In this document: positions 1-6,188 of the stretch, piece after piece
Layout: every line of letters begins with the position of its first letter
Position numbering within the stretch: the first letter of the stretch is position 1
DNA from: Victivallales bacterium
Lineage (GTDB): Bacteria > Verrucomicrobiota > Lentisphaeria > Oligosphaerales > Lenti-02
DNA: 6,188 nt
NCBI GenBank assembly: GCA_018648945.1
Contig: JABGQJ010000469.1
Span: 1-6,188, forward strand
Direction: 5' to 3'
Notes under the pieces: generated by a model
Databases searched by the model: none
Seen by the model: the letters and a program-made list of their open reading frames with translations, nothing else
Told to the model about the DNA's origin: nothing
Translations under genes and position numbers: made by a program

Positions 1-3000
1 GTCCACGTCATCGGTCACGGCACCGCCGGTCTTGGACACGGTGGCGATTGGCATGGGGAGCACCACGCCGCTGTTGAGCTCGACCTGGGTGTCTTCCAGA
101 CGGCGCAGCACGCGCCGGTGGAGCGAGCCCATGGACCGGATCTTGTCGCCGGCGGATTCGACGCCGCGCAGTTCGCGCGCCACGTTGCCGAGACGGCCGG
201 TGCCGAGGTACAGCAGGCGGGCCTTGGCGTAGAGCGCTTCGGTCTCCTGGCGCAGCTTCATGGGAGCGGCACCGTGGTCCGTGCTGTTCAGGTCGCGGCG
301 CGGTGCCTGGCCGAACATGCCGATGGATTCGGACTCGCCGCCGAGCTTGCCGCCACCGGTGGCGCGGGCGTTCATGGTGGAATCCTCGTCTTCGGTGACC
401 TGGCCCTTCTGGAAGGGATCCTGGGTGCGACGGGCGTGGGTCTCGCGGCCTTCGAGCCCCTTGACATGGTTCTCGACCAGTTCGCCGTTGGACTGGCCTT
501 CGCGACCGGCACCGCTGCGGCCGGTCATCTCGTTGTCGTTGGGGCGGGTATTGCCGCTTTTCCCCTTGGCAGAGAAGCATGGCATGGGGCCATCCATCAC
601 GCCCCAGCCCATCTCCATGTCCGCAATGATGTTGTTGCCGGTGGTGTCCTGGCTCTGGGCATCCACATCGGACGCCTGGTCGAGGAGTTCGCCAACGATG
701 TCCTCCAGCTCGTCGGGCAGGGGCACGAGCGGGATCTCGGGGAATTCGTCGGTATCGAAGGACTCCATGTTCCAGACGATGTTGTCTGGAATGTCGGGCA
801 GCCACATCTCCACGTCCTCGACGCGTTCCTTGGTCTTGCGGATCGCGTCCAGCAGGCTGTCCTCCTTCTGCACGGCAATCTCCATGGCCGGGGCATTCTC
901 GCTGTCCATGGCCTGCTCCACATCCTCGAAGATCTCGCGCATCTTGGAGTTCAGGTCGTTGCAGACGGGTAGTTCGGGGAACTGGTAGAGATCGTTGGCC
1001 AGCTGTTCGAGCATGGCCGCCATCTCCTCTTGCTCCTTGTCCATCTTGGCCATCTCTTTGCGCTTCTCGGCATCGATCTCGCCGCGCTTGGCCAAGTCGT
1101 TGGTGACTTCGGCGATACGGGCCTGCTTTTTCTCCATGTCCCCCAGCTGTTCGCTCGTCTTCTTCAGCAACTCGGTCGCTTCCTTGACGATCCGCTGCGC
1201 GTTCTTCATGCGCCACAGGTTCAGGATGTTGAGCCCCTCCATGAGGGCCCGCATCACTTCCTCCTGGGCCTGGATGCCGGCAGCCAGATCACCGTCCTCC
1301 AGCCCTTCGGCCGCCTCGAGCATCTTCTCGTAGCATTCCTTGGCATCGAGCAAGTCGTGGACCTTGCGGATCTGGCGGGCAAAGTCATCGTCCACCCGCT
1401 CCTCGATCAGGATGAGGCACCGGTCGCAGAACTCGGTCAGGTCGGTGGCGAGGGCGTCCTCGACACCGGCCAGGGCGGTCGTCACCTGAGCGTCGGCCTC
1501 GCCCTTCTGCGCCAGTTTGGAGTCCTTGAGGTTCCTGCGCTGCAGGGCGACCAGCTTCTGGTAGGCGGCGAAGAGGTCGGTCTTCTCCTGATGCTTCTGC
1601 TCCTGGTTGAGCCCGATGGGGATTCCGGTCAGGGCAGCTAGGATCTGGGTCTCCAGCTTGACGCATTCGCTCAACACGGGAACGAGGGCCTTGCCCTCGA
1701 CCCGGTGCGCGTCGTCGAACTTGACGAGGACTTGGCTCATCTCGTGGTTGACAAGATTGCCGAGGGTGGTGGCAAACTCACCGAGGGCGGCACGGTCGCC
1801 GAGCAGATCGACAGCTAGGTCCCGCACGTTCTTCTGGGCGAGCTGTTTGCCCTGGATCTCGGCGGGGGACACGGCCGTTCCCATGGTGGCGTGGTCGCAG
1901 ATCTCGCGGGTGTCGCGCAGGTTGTCCCGCTGCATTCTGACCAGTGCCTTGAGGCGGGACTGGACCTTCTGCACGAGCTTCTTCTTGCTGTTGCGCTGTT
2001 CATCGGGCATGGGGACGCTGAGCTGGACGATGGGGGAATGTCCTCGTCGGCGCACCCGGTCCTGTCCGTTGTCCTCCGCCCAGACGCGGAAGCGGAGAGT
2101 GTCGCCGGCGCGCGCGCCAAAGGACCCCATGTCCACGAGGAAACGCCCGGCGAACGCCTTCGCGTTGGCGGGCGTCTTCGCAGAACTGATCGACTCGTGT
2201 TCGTCGTCGCCGACGATACGCTGGAAACCCACTTCGGTGAGGCCGTGGTCGTCTTCGACGCGGAAGCTCACCGCGATCTGGGCATCGCGCTCCACCAGCA
2301 TCCGCAGCTTGGTCTCCACCAGGACGACCGAGGGCTTCTGGTCGGGCAGCACGGCAAGGGGCAGCGTGAACGAGGCCTCGAGCCCGCTGGCGCCATGCAG
2401 CGTCAGGCGCACGGGGCCGCCATCACGCATGTAGAAACTGACGCCGAACCTGAGGCTGTTCGCGATGTCCTTTTCGCCGATCACCGTGTCGTCCTGGGTC
2501 ACACTGGCCTTGCTCAACGCCGCAGTCGCGGCACCCGCGAGGACGACGCGAGCCCCGGCAGGCACGGCCATGTCCTGGGACTCCGAATCCAGCCCGTAGG
2601 GCTTGCCGCCGACGTGGATGGGGGGGGTCACGGTCGCGATCCAGCGCTCAAGCCCCGGCGGGTTGGTGACCGAGATGGCGTACCACTCGGATTGGTCGTC
2701 GCCTGCCACCACGCGATACTCGGAATCCGCGAAGACTCCCTTGAGCACGCCAGCCCGCAGTTGCGAGTCCGGGGTGGTGCCTGCGGTGCGGGCCGTCTCC
2801 TTGGCATCGGGCTGACCCATGGGGACGATTTCGACCTTGCCCCGGGCGCGCCGCCACTCGATGTGCGCAGCTTCCGGAAGGATGCCGCCGAGACTGGCTC
2901 GCACCCCCACCTCCTCGCCGCGCAGAACCGTCACCGTGCCAGGCGAGACTTTCACCACCTGGGTGCGCGTGAATGGCTGGATGCCGGCGAAGGGCAGCAG

Positions 3001-3525
3001 CACGCGCCCCATGGCGTGACTCATCTGGCGGGGCATGGCAAAGGCTGATACCAAGCCGACCACCAGCGCAACCGCAAAGGCGCCGCCCAGCCACTTGTGC
3101 GGCTTCTGCGAGGAGAGATGGGTGCTGCGCACAGCGGCAAGATCGACCTCGGTTTCCGAGAGCAAGGCCTCCACGAAGCGCCCGGTGCCCGGTTGGTCCT
3201 CGGCGAGCTGCACGGCATTGATCAGGTGATTCTCCACCCCAGGGCAGACGCTCTCGACCAGCACGGCAGTCGCTTGATTGCTGAGCGGCTGGCGGAGACG
3301 CCGCAGCACTCGGTGCACCCCGGCACCGACGACCGCGACGAGAGTCAACCAGACCAGCCAACAGGTGACTGGGCCAAACCACAGGACGACGTCCAGCAAC
3401 GCCCACAACACGAGGCCGCAAGCAAAGGCCGTGATCGTGGCCAGGACGAAAAGTAGGGCTCGCCCGCGGACGTAGCCATTGCGCAGTCGTTTGAGGTTCG
3501 AGAAGAGCGCGTCTTGTCTGCCCAT
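1..3525 (-). CDS. Large DUF4175-like membrane-anchored protein (C-terminus beyond window)
   Basis: The frame is open from ATG at 3525 to base 1 (1175 codons, no stop), so the 3' end is missing. The start is supported by GGGAG seven bases upstream. Predicted membrane helices lie at about residues 23-48, 52-70 and 145-163. Residues ~185-505 look beta-rich and include the motif VEDDHGLTEVGF (~422-434), resembling the 'DD-x-GL-x-x-V' strand of DUF4175-type proteins. Residues ~510-905 are charged and helical, with coiled-coil-like stretches near 770-845. An acidic segment (~905-960) follows, then a Gly/Asn/Arg-rich tail (~985-1070) containing GRSGAGREGQSNGE and GGGKLGGE, which I recall from large planctomycete homologues. 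Such proteins are often encoded near MoxR ATPase, DUF58 and VWA-domain genes, which would lie downstream, outside the window. Biochemical function is unknown; a cell-envelope role is inference. Long open frames on the opposite strand are composition shadows. Confidence 0.8.
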   Translation of the reverse strand, partial: MGRQDALFSNLKRLRNGYVRGRALLFVLATITAFACGLVLWALLDVVLWFGPVTCWLVWLTLVAVVGAGVHRVLRRLRQPLSNQATAVLVESVCPGVENHLINAVQLAEDQPGTGRFVEALLSETEVDLAAVRSTHLSSQKPHKWLGGAFAVALVVGLVSAFAMPRQMSHAMGRVLLPFAGIQPFTRTQVVKVSPGTVTVLRGEEVGVRASLGGILPEAAHIEWRRARGKVEIVPMGQPDAKETARTAGTTPDSQLRAGVLKGVFADSEYRVVAGDDQSEWYAISVTNPPGLERWIATVTPPIHVGGKPYGLDSESQDMAVPAGARVVLAGAATAALSKASVTQDDTVIGEKDIANSLRFGVSFYMRDGGPVRLTLHGASGLEASFTLPLAVLPDQKPSVVLVETKLRMLVERDAQIAVSFRVEDDHGLTEVGFQRIVGDDEHESISSAKTPANAKAFAGRFLVDMGSFGARAGDTLRFRVWAEDNGQDRVRRRGHSPIVQLSVPMPDEQRNSKKKLVQKVQSRLKALVRMQRDNLRDTREICDHATMGTAVSPAEIQGKQLAQKNVRDLAVDLLGDRAALGEFATTLGNLVNHEMSQVLVKFDDAHRVEGKALVPVLSECVKLETQILAALTGIPIGLNQEQKHQEKTDLFAAYQKLVALQRRNLKDSKLAQKGEADAQVTTALAGVEDALATDLTEFCDRCLILIEERVDDDFARQIRKVHDLLDAKECYEKMLEAAEGLEDGDLAAGIQAQEEVMRALMEGLNILNLWRMKNAQRIVKEATELLKKTSEQLGDMEKKQARIAEVTNDLAKRGEIDAEKRKEMAKMDKEQEEMAAMLEQLANDLYQFPELPVCNDLNSKMREIFEDVEQAMDSENAPAMEIAVQKEDSLLDAIRKTKERVEDVEMWLPDIPDNIVWNMESFDTDEFPEIPLVPLPDELEDIVGELLDQASDVDAQSQDTTGNNIIADMEMGWGVMDGPMPCFSAKGKSGNTRPNDNEMTGRSGAGREGQSNGELVENHVKGLEGRETHARRTQDPFQKGQVTEDEDSTMNARATGGGKLGGESESIGMFGQAPRRDLNSTDHGAAPMKLRQETEALYAKARLLYLGTGRLGNVARELRGVESAGDKIRSMGSLHRRVLRRLEDTQVELNSGVVLPMPIATVSKTGGAVTDDVD

Positions 3526-3532
3526 GCCATGG

Positions 3533-3537
3533 CTCCC
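3533..3537 (-). promoter_or_regulatory. Shine-Dalgarno for the DUF4175-like gene
   Basis: The minus strand reads GGGAG here, seven bases before ATG 3525. A second ATG at 3530 is only two bases from this site and lies in a different frame that gives a 65-residue shadow. The spacing therefore decides for 3525. Confidence 0.65.
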
Positions 3538-3590
3538 GGCAACGAAATAGCCCGAGCGCCGCGTCAGGCGCGCCGCATCGGGACTTCACT

Positions 3591-3602
3591 GGTATATATA
3601 CC
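3591..3602. promoter_or_regulatory. Perfect 12-bp palindrome GGTATATATACC
   Basis: The site equals its own reverse complement and is a striking AT-rich island in GC-rich DNA. Its TATATA core could serve as a -10 element for the minus-strand gene, giving a leader of roughly 60 bases, but no -35 box sits at the right distance. Alternatively it is an operator for a dimeric regulator such as the ribbon-helix-helix protein encoded nearby. Both roles are inference. Confidence 0.4.
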
Positions 3603-3618
3603 CTCTAAGGTATCGGTC

Positions 3619-3637
3619 CCTTGCGTGCCAGGCAAGG
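3619..3637. repeat. Short inverted repeat, 6-bp stem
   Basis: CCTTGC (3619-3624) and GCAAGG (3632-3637) are complementary across a seven-base loop. The stem is short, with no T-tract on either side, so it is not a typical intrinsic terminator. It could be a regulator site or chance. Confidence 0.3.
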
Positions 3638-3731
3638 CGTTGCGGACGAAAGGCTAGCTGCCTGTGCCTGTCGGTCTTTTTGCCGGTGTGCTGGAACGAG
3701 GGCGGGAGGGGGCTATGTTTATGGGTGAATC

Positions 3732-3743
3732 GGTACGTATACA
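3732..3743. promoter_or_regulatory. GGTACGTATACA, imperfect copy of the upstream palindrome
   Basis: The site matches GGTATATATACC at 3591-3602 in nine of twelve positions, sharing GGTAnnTATAC. It ends 22 bases before the ATG at 3766, a position suited to operator or promoter function for the VapB-like gene. If translation began at 3721 the site would be inside the coding region, which slightly favours 3766. Its role is inference. Confidence 0.3.
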
Positions 3744-3754
3744 GCATGGAATCC

Positions 3755-3759
3755 GGGGG
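3755..3759 (+). promoter_or_regulatory. Possible Shine-Dalgarno for the VapB-like gene
   Basis: GGGGG lies six bases before ATG 3766. A richer purine tract, GGGAGGGGG (3704-3712), sits eight bases before an in-frame ATG at 3721, so the start is uncertain. The 3766 start was chosen because the protein then begins directly at the predicted DNA-contacting strand, as VapB proteins usually do. Confidence 0.4.
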
Positions 3760-3765
3760 CCTTTT

Positions 3766-3963
3766 ATGGCCGAGATCAAAATTGACGACCTCCTCGTAGA
3801 GGTGGCCTTGCGTTTGAGTGGACATCGCGAGGCCAACGATATGGTCGCGCAGGCCGTGACCGAGTACGTTCAGCGACTTCAGCACCAAGAGTTGATCTCC
3901 TTCCTGACTGACCCGATGCCCATCTCGGATGTAGAGGCGATCGCGCATCCGACTGGGGAGTAA
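3766..3963 (+). CDS. VapB-like ribbon-helix-helix antitoxin, no adjacent toxin
   Basis: The product is 65 residues. It begins with a short strand (AEIKIDD, 2-8), followed by helix LLVEVALRLSG (9-19) and a second helix over about residues 22-42 with the EYVQRLQHQELISF pattern. This order closely follows the VapB/DUF2191 antitoxin family, where the strand pair binds DNA, the helices dimerise and the tail wraps a PIN-domain VapC ribonuclease. The usual Lys-Thr-Lys-like turn is replaced by HREAND (20-25). The tail after residue 47 is short, acidic and proline-containing. No VapC follows: the next gene, 17 bp downstream, is an M14 peptidase. It may be an orphan antitoxin, a remnant of a TA pair, or a recruited operon regulator. 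In-frame ATGs at 3715 and 3721 would add 17 or 15 residues with no family resemblance. The assignment rests on pattern recognition only. Confidence 0.6.
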   Translation: MAEIKIDDLLVEVALRLSGHREANDMVAQAVTEYVQRLQHQELISFLTDPMPISDVEAIAHPTGE

Positions 3964-3967
3964 GCAG

Positions 3968-3973
3968 AAGGGA
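3968..3973 (+). promoter_or_regulatory. Shine-Dalgarno for the M14 peptidase gene
   Basis: AAGGGA is seven bases before ATG 3981 and immediately follows the stop codon of the VapB-like gene. This arrangement is typical of genes translated from one shared message. Confidence 0.6.
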
Positions 3974-3980
3974 TCTCGCC

Positions 3981-5144
3981 ATGGGCCTGGACCCACGCCA
4001 GCCCTGTTCCCCTCGGATTGACGCCGACTTCCCGGGCGGCAACATCTCGGTCGTGTCGCAGACCGCCGGCAAGGCGGTTCTGCGTCAGGAAATGCGAGAC
4101 ACCCGGGTCTGGTGGTTCCACTGGGCGTTTCGCGTGCGCGGGGCCGCTGGTCAGCACTGGCGCTTCGAGTTCGCGGATCGCAACGTCTTGGGCACCTGCG
4201 GCCCGGCATGCAGCCTGGATGGCGGCCGCTCATGGACTTGGCTGGGGGCCGAGGTGGCGCAGGCAACCGAGGCGGGCGTGGCCTTCGAATACAGCTTCCC
4301 AGCCACGGCGGACGAGGTGCGCTTCGCCTTCGCCATGCCCTACCTGGAGCGCGACCTCTCCTCGTTCCTGGCGCTTCATCCCGAAGTCGAGCGCGGCACC
4401 CTCTGCCAGAGTCGCCAGGGGCGCGAGGTCGAGCTCCTGCGCGTGCCGTGCCAGACGGCACGCCCGGACTGGCGGATTCTGCTCACCGCCCGGCACCACT
4501 GCTGCGAGAGCGTGGCCGACTGGGTGCTCGAGGGGGTTCTGGAGGCGGCCATGGCCCCGACTGCGGTCGGCGGCTGGTTCCGCCAGCATGCGGAGTTCTG
4601 GGCCGTGCCATTCGTCGACAAGGACGGGGTGGAAGACGGCGACCAGGGCAAATGCCGACGCCCCCACGACCACGGCCGCGACTATCTTGCGGGACGTCCG
4701 GCGCTCTATCCCGAGACCGGTGCGTTGCGCGAGCGGATTCCTGCCTGGGCGGCCGACGGTCCCCTGATGGTCCTGGATCTGCATTGCCCCTATATCCGGG
4801 GCAACTGGAATGAGCAGGTCTACATGGTGGGCAGTTCCGTTCCCCGCATGGCCGAGGCGCAACGTCGCTTTGCGCGCGTGGTGGCCGCAGTCAACCGGAG
4901 CGAATGGGAGTACCGGGAGACCGATCTGCTGCCCTTTGGCGAGGCGTGGAATGTGGCGAGCAACAGCTCCGATGGCGAGGCGTGCGCCCGATTCAGCGCG
5001 CGGCAACCGAACGTTCGCTTCGCCACTAGTCTCGAGTTCCCCTACGCCACCGTCCGGGGCATGACCGTCAACCCCGAAGATGCGCGGGCCTTTGGCCACA
5101 CGATCGCTGCCGCCCTGCGCATTCTCGCCGACACTTCCCTGTAG
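3981..5144 (+). CDS. M14 family zinc carboxypeptidase-like protein (cytosolic carboxypeptidase type)
   Basis: The product is a 387-residue predicted metallopeptidase without a signal peptide, so probably cytoplasmic. Residues ~13-130 resemble the beta-sandwich N-domain of cytosolic carboxypeptidases (DTRVWWFHWAFRVRG at 40-54, then the VRFAFAMPYLERDL segment at 113-126). The catalytic domain follows. Candidate zinc ligands are H173 and E176 in ARHHCCES (HxxE) and H268 in LDLHCPY. The candidate catalytic glutamate is E352 in SLEFPY, and R233 in DHGRDY aligns with the substrate-carboxylate arginine. VPFVDKDGVEDGDQGK (209-224) corresponds to the 'P-x-x-N-x-DG' loop. The residue before R233 is glycine, where carboxypeptidase A has the paired asparagine (N144). 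The family removes C-terminal residues or acts on amino-acid-modified substrates; the substrate here is unknown. The gene lies 17 bp after the VapB-like gene and 24 bp before the sulfatase, suggesting co-transcription. Confidence 0.82.
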   Translation: MGLDPRQPCSPRIDADFPGGNISVVSQTAGKAVLRQEMRDTRVWWFHWAFRVRGAAGQHWRFEFADRNVLGTCGPACSLDGGRSWTWLGAEVAQATEAGVAFEYSFPATADEVRFAFAMPYLERDLSSFLALHPEVERGTLCQSRQGREVELLRVPCQTARPDWRILLTARHHCCESVADWVLEGVLEAAMAPTAVGGWFRQHAEFWAVPFVDKDGVEDGDQGKCRRPHDHGRDYLAGRPALYPETGALRERIPAWAADGPLMVLDLHCPYIRGNWNEQVYMVGSSVPRMAEAQRRFARVVAAVNRSEWEYRETDLLPFGEAWNVASNSSDGEACARFSARQPNVRFATSLEFPYATVRGMTVNPEDARAFGHTIAAALRILADTSL

Positions 5145-5156
5145 TCTGGTCTAGCC

Positions 5157-5164
5157 AGGAGAGA
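5157..5164 (+). promoter_or_regulatory. Shine-Dalgarno for the sulfatase gene
   Basis: AGGAGAGA ends four bases before ATG 5169, and its GGAG core (5158-5161) is seven bases away. This is the strongest ribosome-binding site in the window and fixes the start just ahead of the twin-arginine motif. Confidence 0.7.
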
Positions 5165-5168
5165 TCCC

Positions 5169-6188
5169 ATGCAAACCCGGAGACGCGACTTTCTGAAGGC
5201 TGCCGGCGCCGTAGGCGTGGCGGGCCTGATCCCCGCTCGGGCGCAGGATGCCAAGGCCAAGCCGGACAATATCCTGCTGCTCTGCGCCGAAGACATGGGC
5301 CCGCAGATCGGTTGCTACGGCGACCAGCAAGTGAAGACGCCCAATCTGGACAAGCTGGCCGCCGAGGGCGTGCGCTTCGCGAACGCCTATGTGACGCAAG
5401 CGAGCTGCAGCCCGTCGCGCAGCAGCATTCTGACTGGGCTCTACCCCCACCAGACCGGCCAGCTGGGCCTCGCCCACTACGGCTACCAGACCATGCATGG
5501 GCCCGTGAAGATGCCAAACCGCCTGAAAAGGGGCGGCTATACCACCGGGATCATGGGCAAGTTGCATGTGGGACCGGAGCGGAGTTTCCAGTTCGACTAC
5601 AAAGGCCTTCCCCACAGCAAGACCCGCAATCCCGATGCCGTGGGCAAGGACTTCCGCGCATTTCTCGCCAAGGCGGGGGAGAAGCCCTTCTTCTTCTACC
5701 TGAACATGTGCGATGCCCACGCGCCGCTCCTCGACCAGGTCGATGGCTTCCCCAAGGTCCCGACCAAGCCCGAGGACGTCACCACCTGGGCGTGGCTCGG
5801 CAGCAACCCGCAGATGCGCAAGCGGGTGGCGGGGTACTACAACTGTGTCCGCCGCGTAGACCTGATCGTGGGCGAAGCCATGGGCATCCTGGCCGAGAAG
5901 GGACTGGACAAGAATACCTTGGTTGTGTTCATCGGCGACCACGGGCCGCCGTTCTGCCGGGGCAAGACGACCAATTACGAAGCCGGTTTGCACGTGCCGT
6001 TCATCGTGCGGCAACCTGGCAACGTGCCGGACGGCCAGGTGCGACCGCACTTCGTTTCCACCGTGGATCTCCTGCCTACCTTCCTGACCACGGCGGGCAT
6101 GGATGTGCCCAAGCACCTGGCGGGGGCACCGCTACAGCCATTGCTGGCAGACCCCAGAACCCCGTGGCGGGAGACGATTTGCGCCGAG
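5169..6188 (+). CDS. Tat-exported type I sulfatase, arylsulfatase/N-sulfoglucosamine sulfohydrolase-like (3' end cut)
   Basis: The 340 visible residues carry the core of a family S1 sulfatase, usually about 450-550 residues, and run off the right edge. The N-terminus is a twin-arginine signal (RRRDFLK, 4-10; hydrophobic AAGAVGVAGLIP, 11-22; likely cleavage after ARA at 25), so the enzyme is exported folded. The signature CSPSRSSILTG begins at C80, the cysteine converted to formylglycine by a maturase not encoded here. Candidate metal ligands are E41-D42 (AEDMG) and D257-H258 (GDHG). Candidate active-site residues include K131 and H133 (GKLHVG), H184 (DAHAP) and K266 ahead of YEAGLHVPF. The EDM-x-P-x-x-GCYGD opening recalls heparan N-sulfatase-like bacterial enzymes. 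The probable substrate is a sulfated glycan, but its identity cannot be read from sequence. It is probably co-transcribed with the M14 gene, with no terminator between them. Confidence 0.92.
   Translation, partial: MQTRRRDFLKAAGAVGVAGLIPARAQDAKAKPDNILLLCAEDMGPQIGCYGDQQVKTPNLDKLAAEGVRFANAYVTQASCSPSRSSILTGLYPHQTGQLGLAHYGYQTMHGPVKMPNRLKRGGYTTGIMGKLHVGPERSFQFDYKGLPHSKTRNPDAVGKDFRAFLAKAGEKPFFFYLNMCDAHAPLLDQVDGFPKVPTKPEDVTTWAWLGSNPQMRKRVAGYYNCVRRVDLIVGEAMGILAEKGLDKNTLVVFIGDHGPPFCRGKTTNYEAGLHVPFIVRQPGNVPDGQVRPHFVSTVDLLPTFLTTAGMDVPKHLAGAPLQPLLADPRTPWRETICAE

Larger units (their letters stand above)
3526..3765. other. Divergent intergenic region
   Basis: This stretch separates the start of the minus-strand giant gene from the start of the plus-strand trio and should hold both promoters. 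I could not find a convincing -35/-10 pair in either direction. Visible elements are a GC-rich inverted repeat (GCGCC 3556-3560 / GGCGC 3567-3571), the palindrome at 3591-3602, a six-base inverted repeat at 3619-3637, a TGCCTG tandem duplication at 3659-3670, and a second GGTA-TATAC site at 3732-3743. If the VapB-like gene starts at 3721 instead of 3766, the region is 45 bp shorter. Confidence 0.7.

Noticed and set aside
8..1216. 402-codon minus-strand open frame in another frame
   Set aside because: Its product is Arg/Gly/Gln/Pro-rich without domains and overlaps the true DUF4175-like frame on the same strand; it is an out-of-frame shadow.
118..3048. Long plus-strand open frames (118-972, 1030-1641, 1891-3048) opposite the giant gene
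   Set aside because: They lie entirely antisense to a continuous 1175-codon frame with recognisable domain layout, have no family resemblance, and are expected shadows of GC-rich codon use.
2648..3589. 313-codon minus-strand open frame covering the start of the giant gene
   Set aside because: The product is Arg/Ala/Gly/His-rich with no membrane helices. The alternative frame starting at 3525 has a proper ribosome site and hydrophobic helices.
3659..3670. TGCCTG tandem duplication
   Set aside because: Two six-base copies in GC-rich DNA are readily explained by chance and have no associated structure.
3714..3719. TATGTT as a possible -10 box for the plus operon
   Set aside because: It matches the consensus only loosely, no -35 element lies 16-18 bases upstream, and it overlaps a candidate start codon.
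4230..5099. 289-codon minus-strand open frame opposite the M14 gene
   Set aside because: The plus-strand frame carries zinc-binding and catalytic motifs; the antisense frame shows none.
5146..5158. CTGG-TCTAG-CCAG inverted repeat between the M14 gene and the sulfatase
   Set aside because: The stem is four bases with no T-tract and overlaps the sulfatase ribosome site, so it is too weak to call a terminator or attenuator.
5151..6116. 321-codon minus-strand open frame opposite the sulfatase
   Set aside because: It is antisense to a frame with a full sulfatase signature and Tat signal; the His/Val-rich product is a compositional mirror.

Overview
GC-rich bacterial DNA with one divergently transcribed boundary and no RNA genes, CRISPR arrays or insertion sequences that I can see. 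Three things suggest a member of the Planctomycetes/Verrucomicrobia/Lentisphaerae group or a similar sulfatase-rich lineage: a Tat-exported formylglycine-type sulfatase, a very large DUF4175-like membrane protein, and an M14 peptidase of the cytosolic-carboxypeptidase type. This placement is inferred from gene content and was not tested by any search.

Layout. The left 57% (1-3525, minus strand) is a single uninterrupted reading frame of at least 1175 codons whose C-terminal end lies beyond base 1. It encodes a membrane-anchored protein with three predicted N-terminal helices, a beta-rich region, a long charged helical region and a glycine/asparagine-rich tail. A divergent intergenic region of about 240 bp follows (3526-3765). 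It holds a perfect AT-rich palindrome, GGTATATATACC, and a related imperfect site just ahead of the first plus-strand gene.

On the plus strand three genes lie tightly in series with short gaps (17 and 24 bp) and good Shine-Dalgarno sequences, consistent with one operon. They are a 65-residue VapB-like ribbon-helix-helix protein with no adjacent PIN toxin, a 387-residue M14 zinc carboxypeptidase-like protein with no signal peptide, and a Tat-signal sulfatase cut by the right edge after 340 residues.

Working together: the sulfatase probably acts outside the cytoplasm on sulfated glycans, while the peptidase looks cytoplasmic, so a simple joint degradation pathway is not obvious. The small DNA-binding-type protein leads the operon and may regulate it, possibly through the repeated GGTAnnTATAC sites. 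I see nothing that amounts to a clearly new system. The orphan antitoxin-like leader and its possible operators are the most interesting part.
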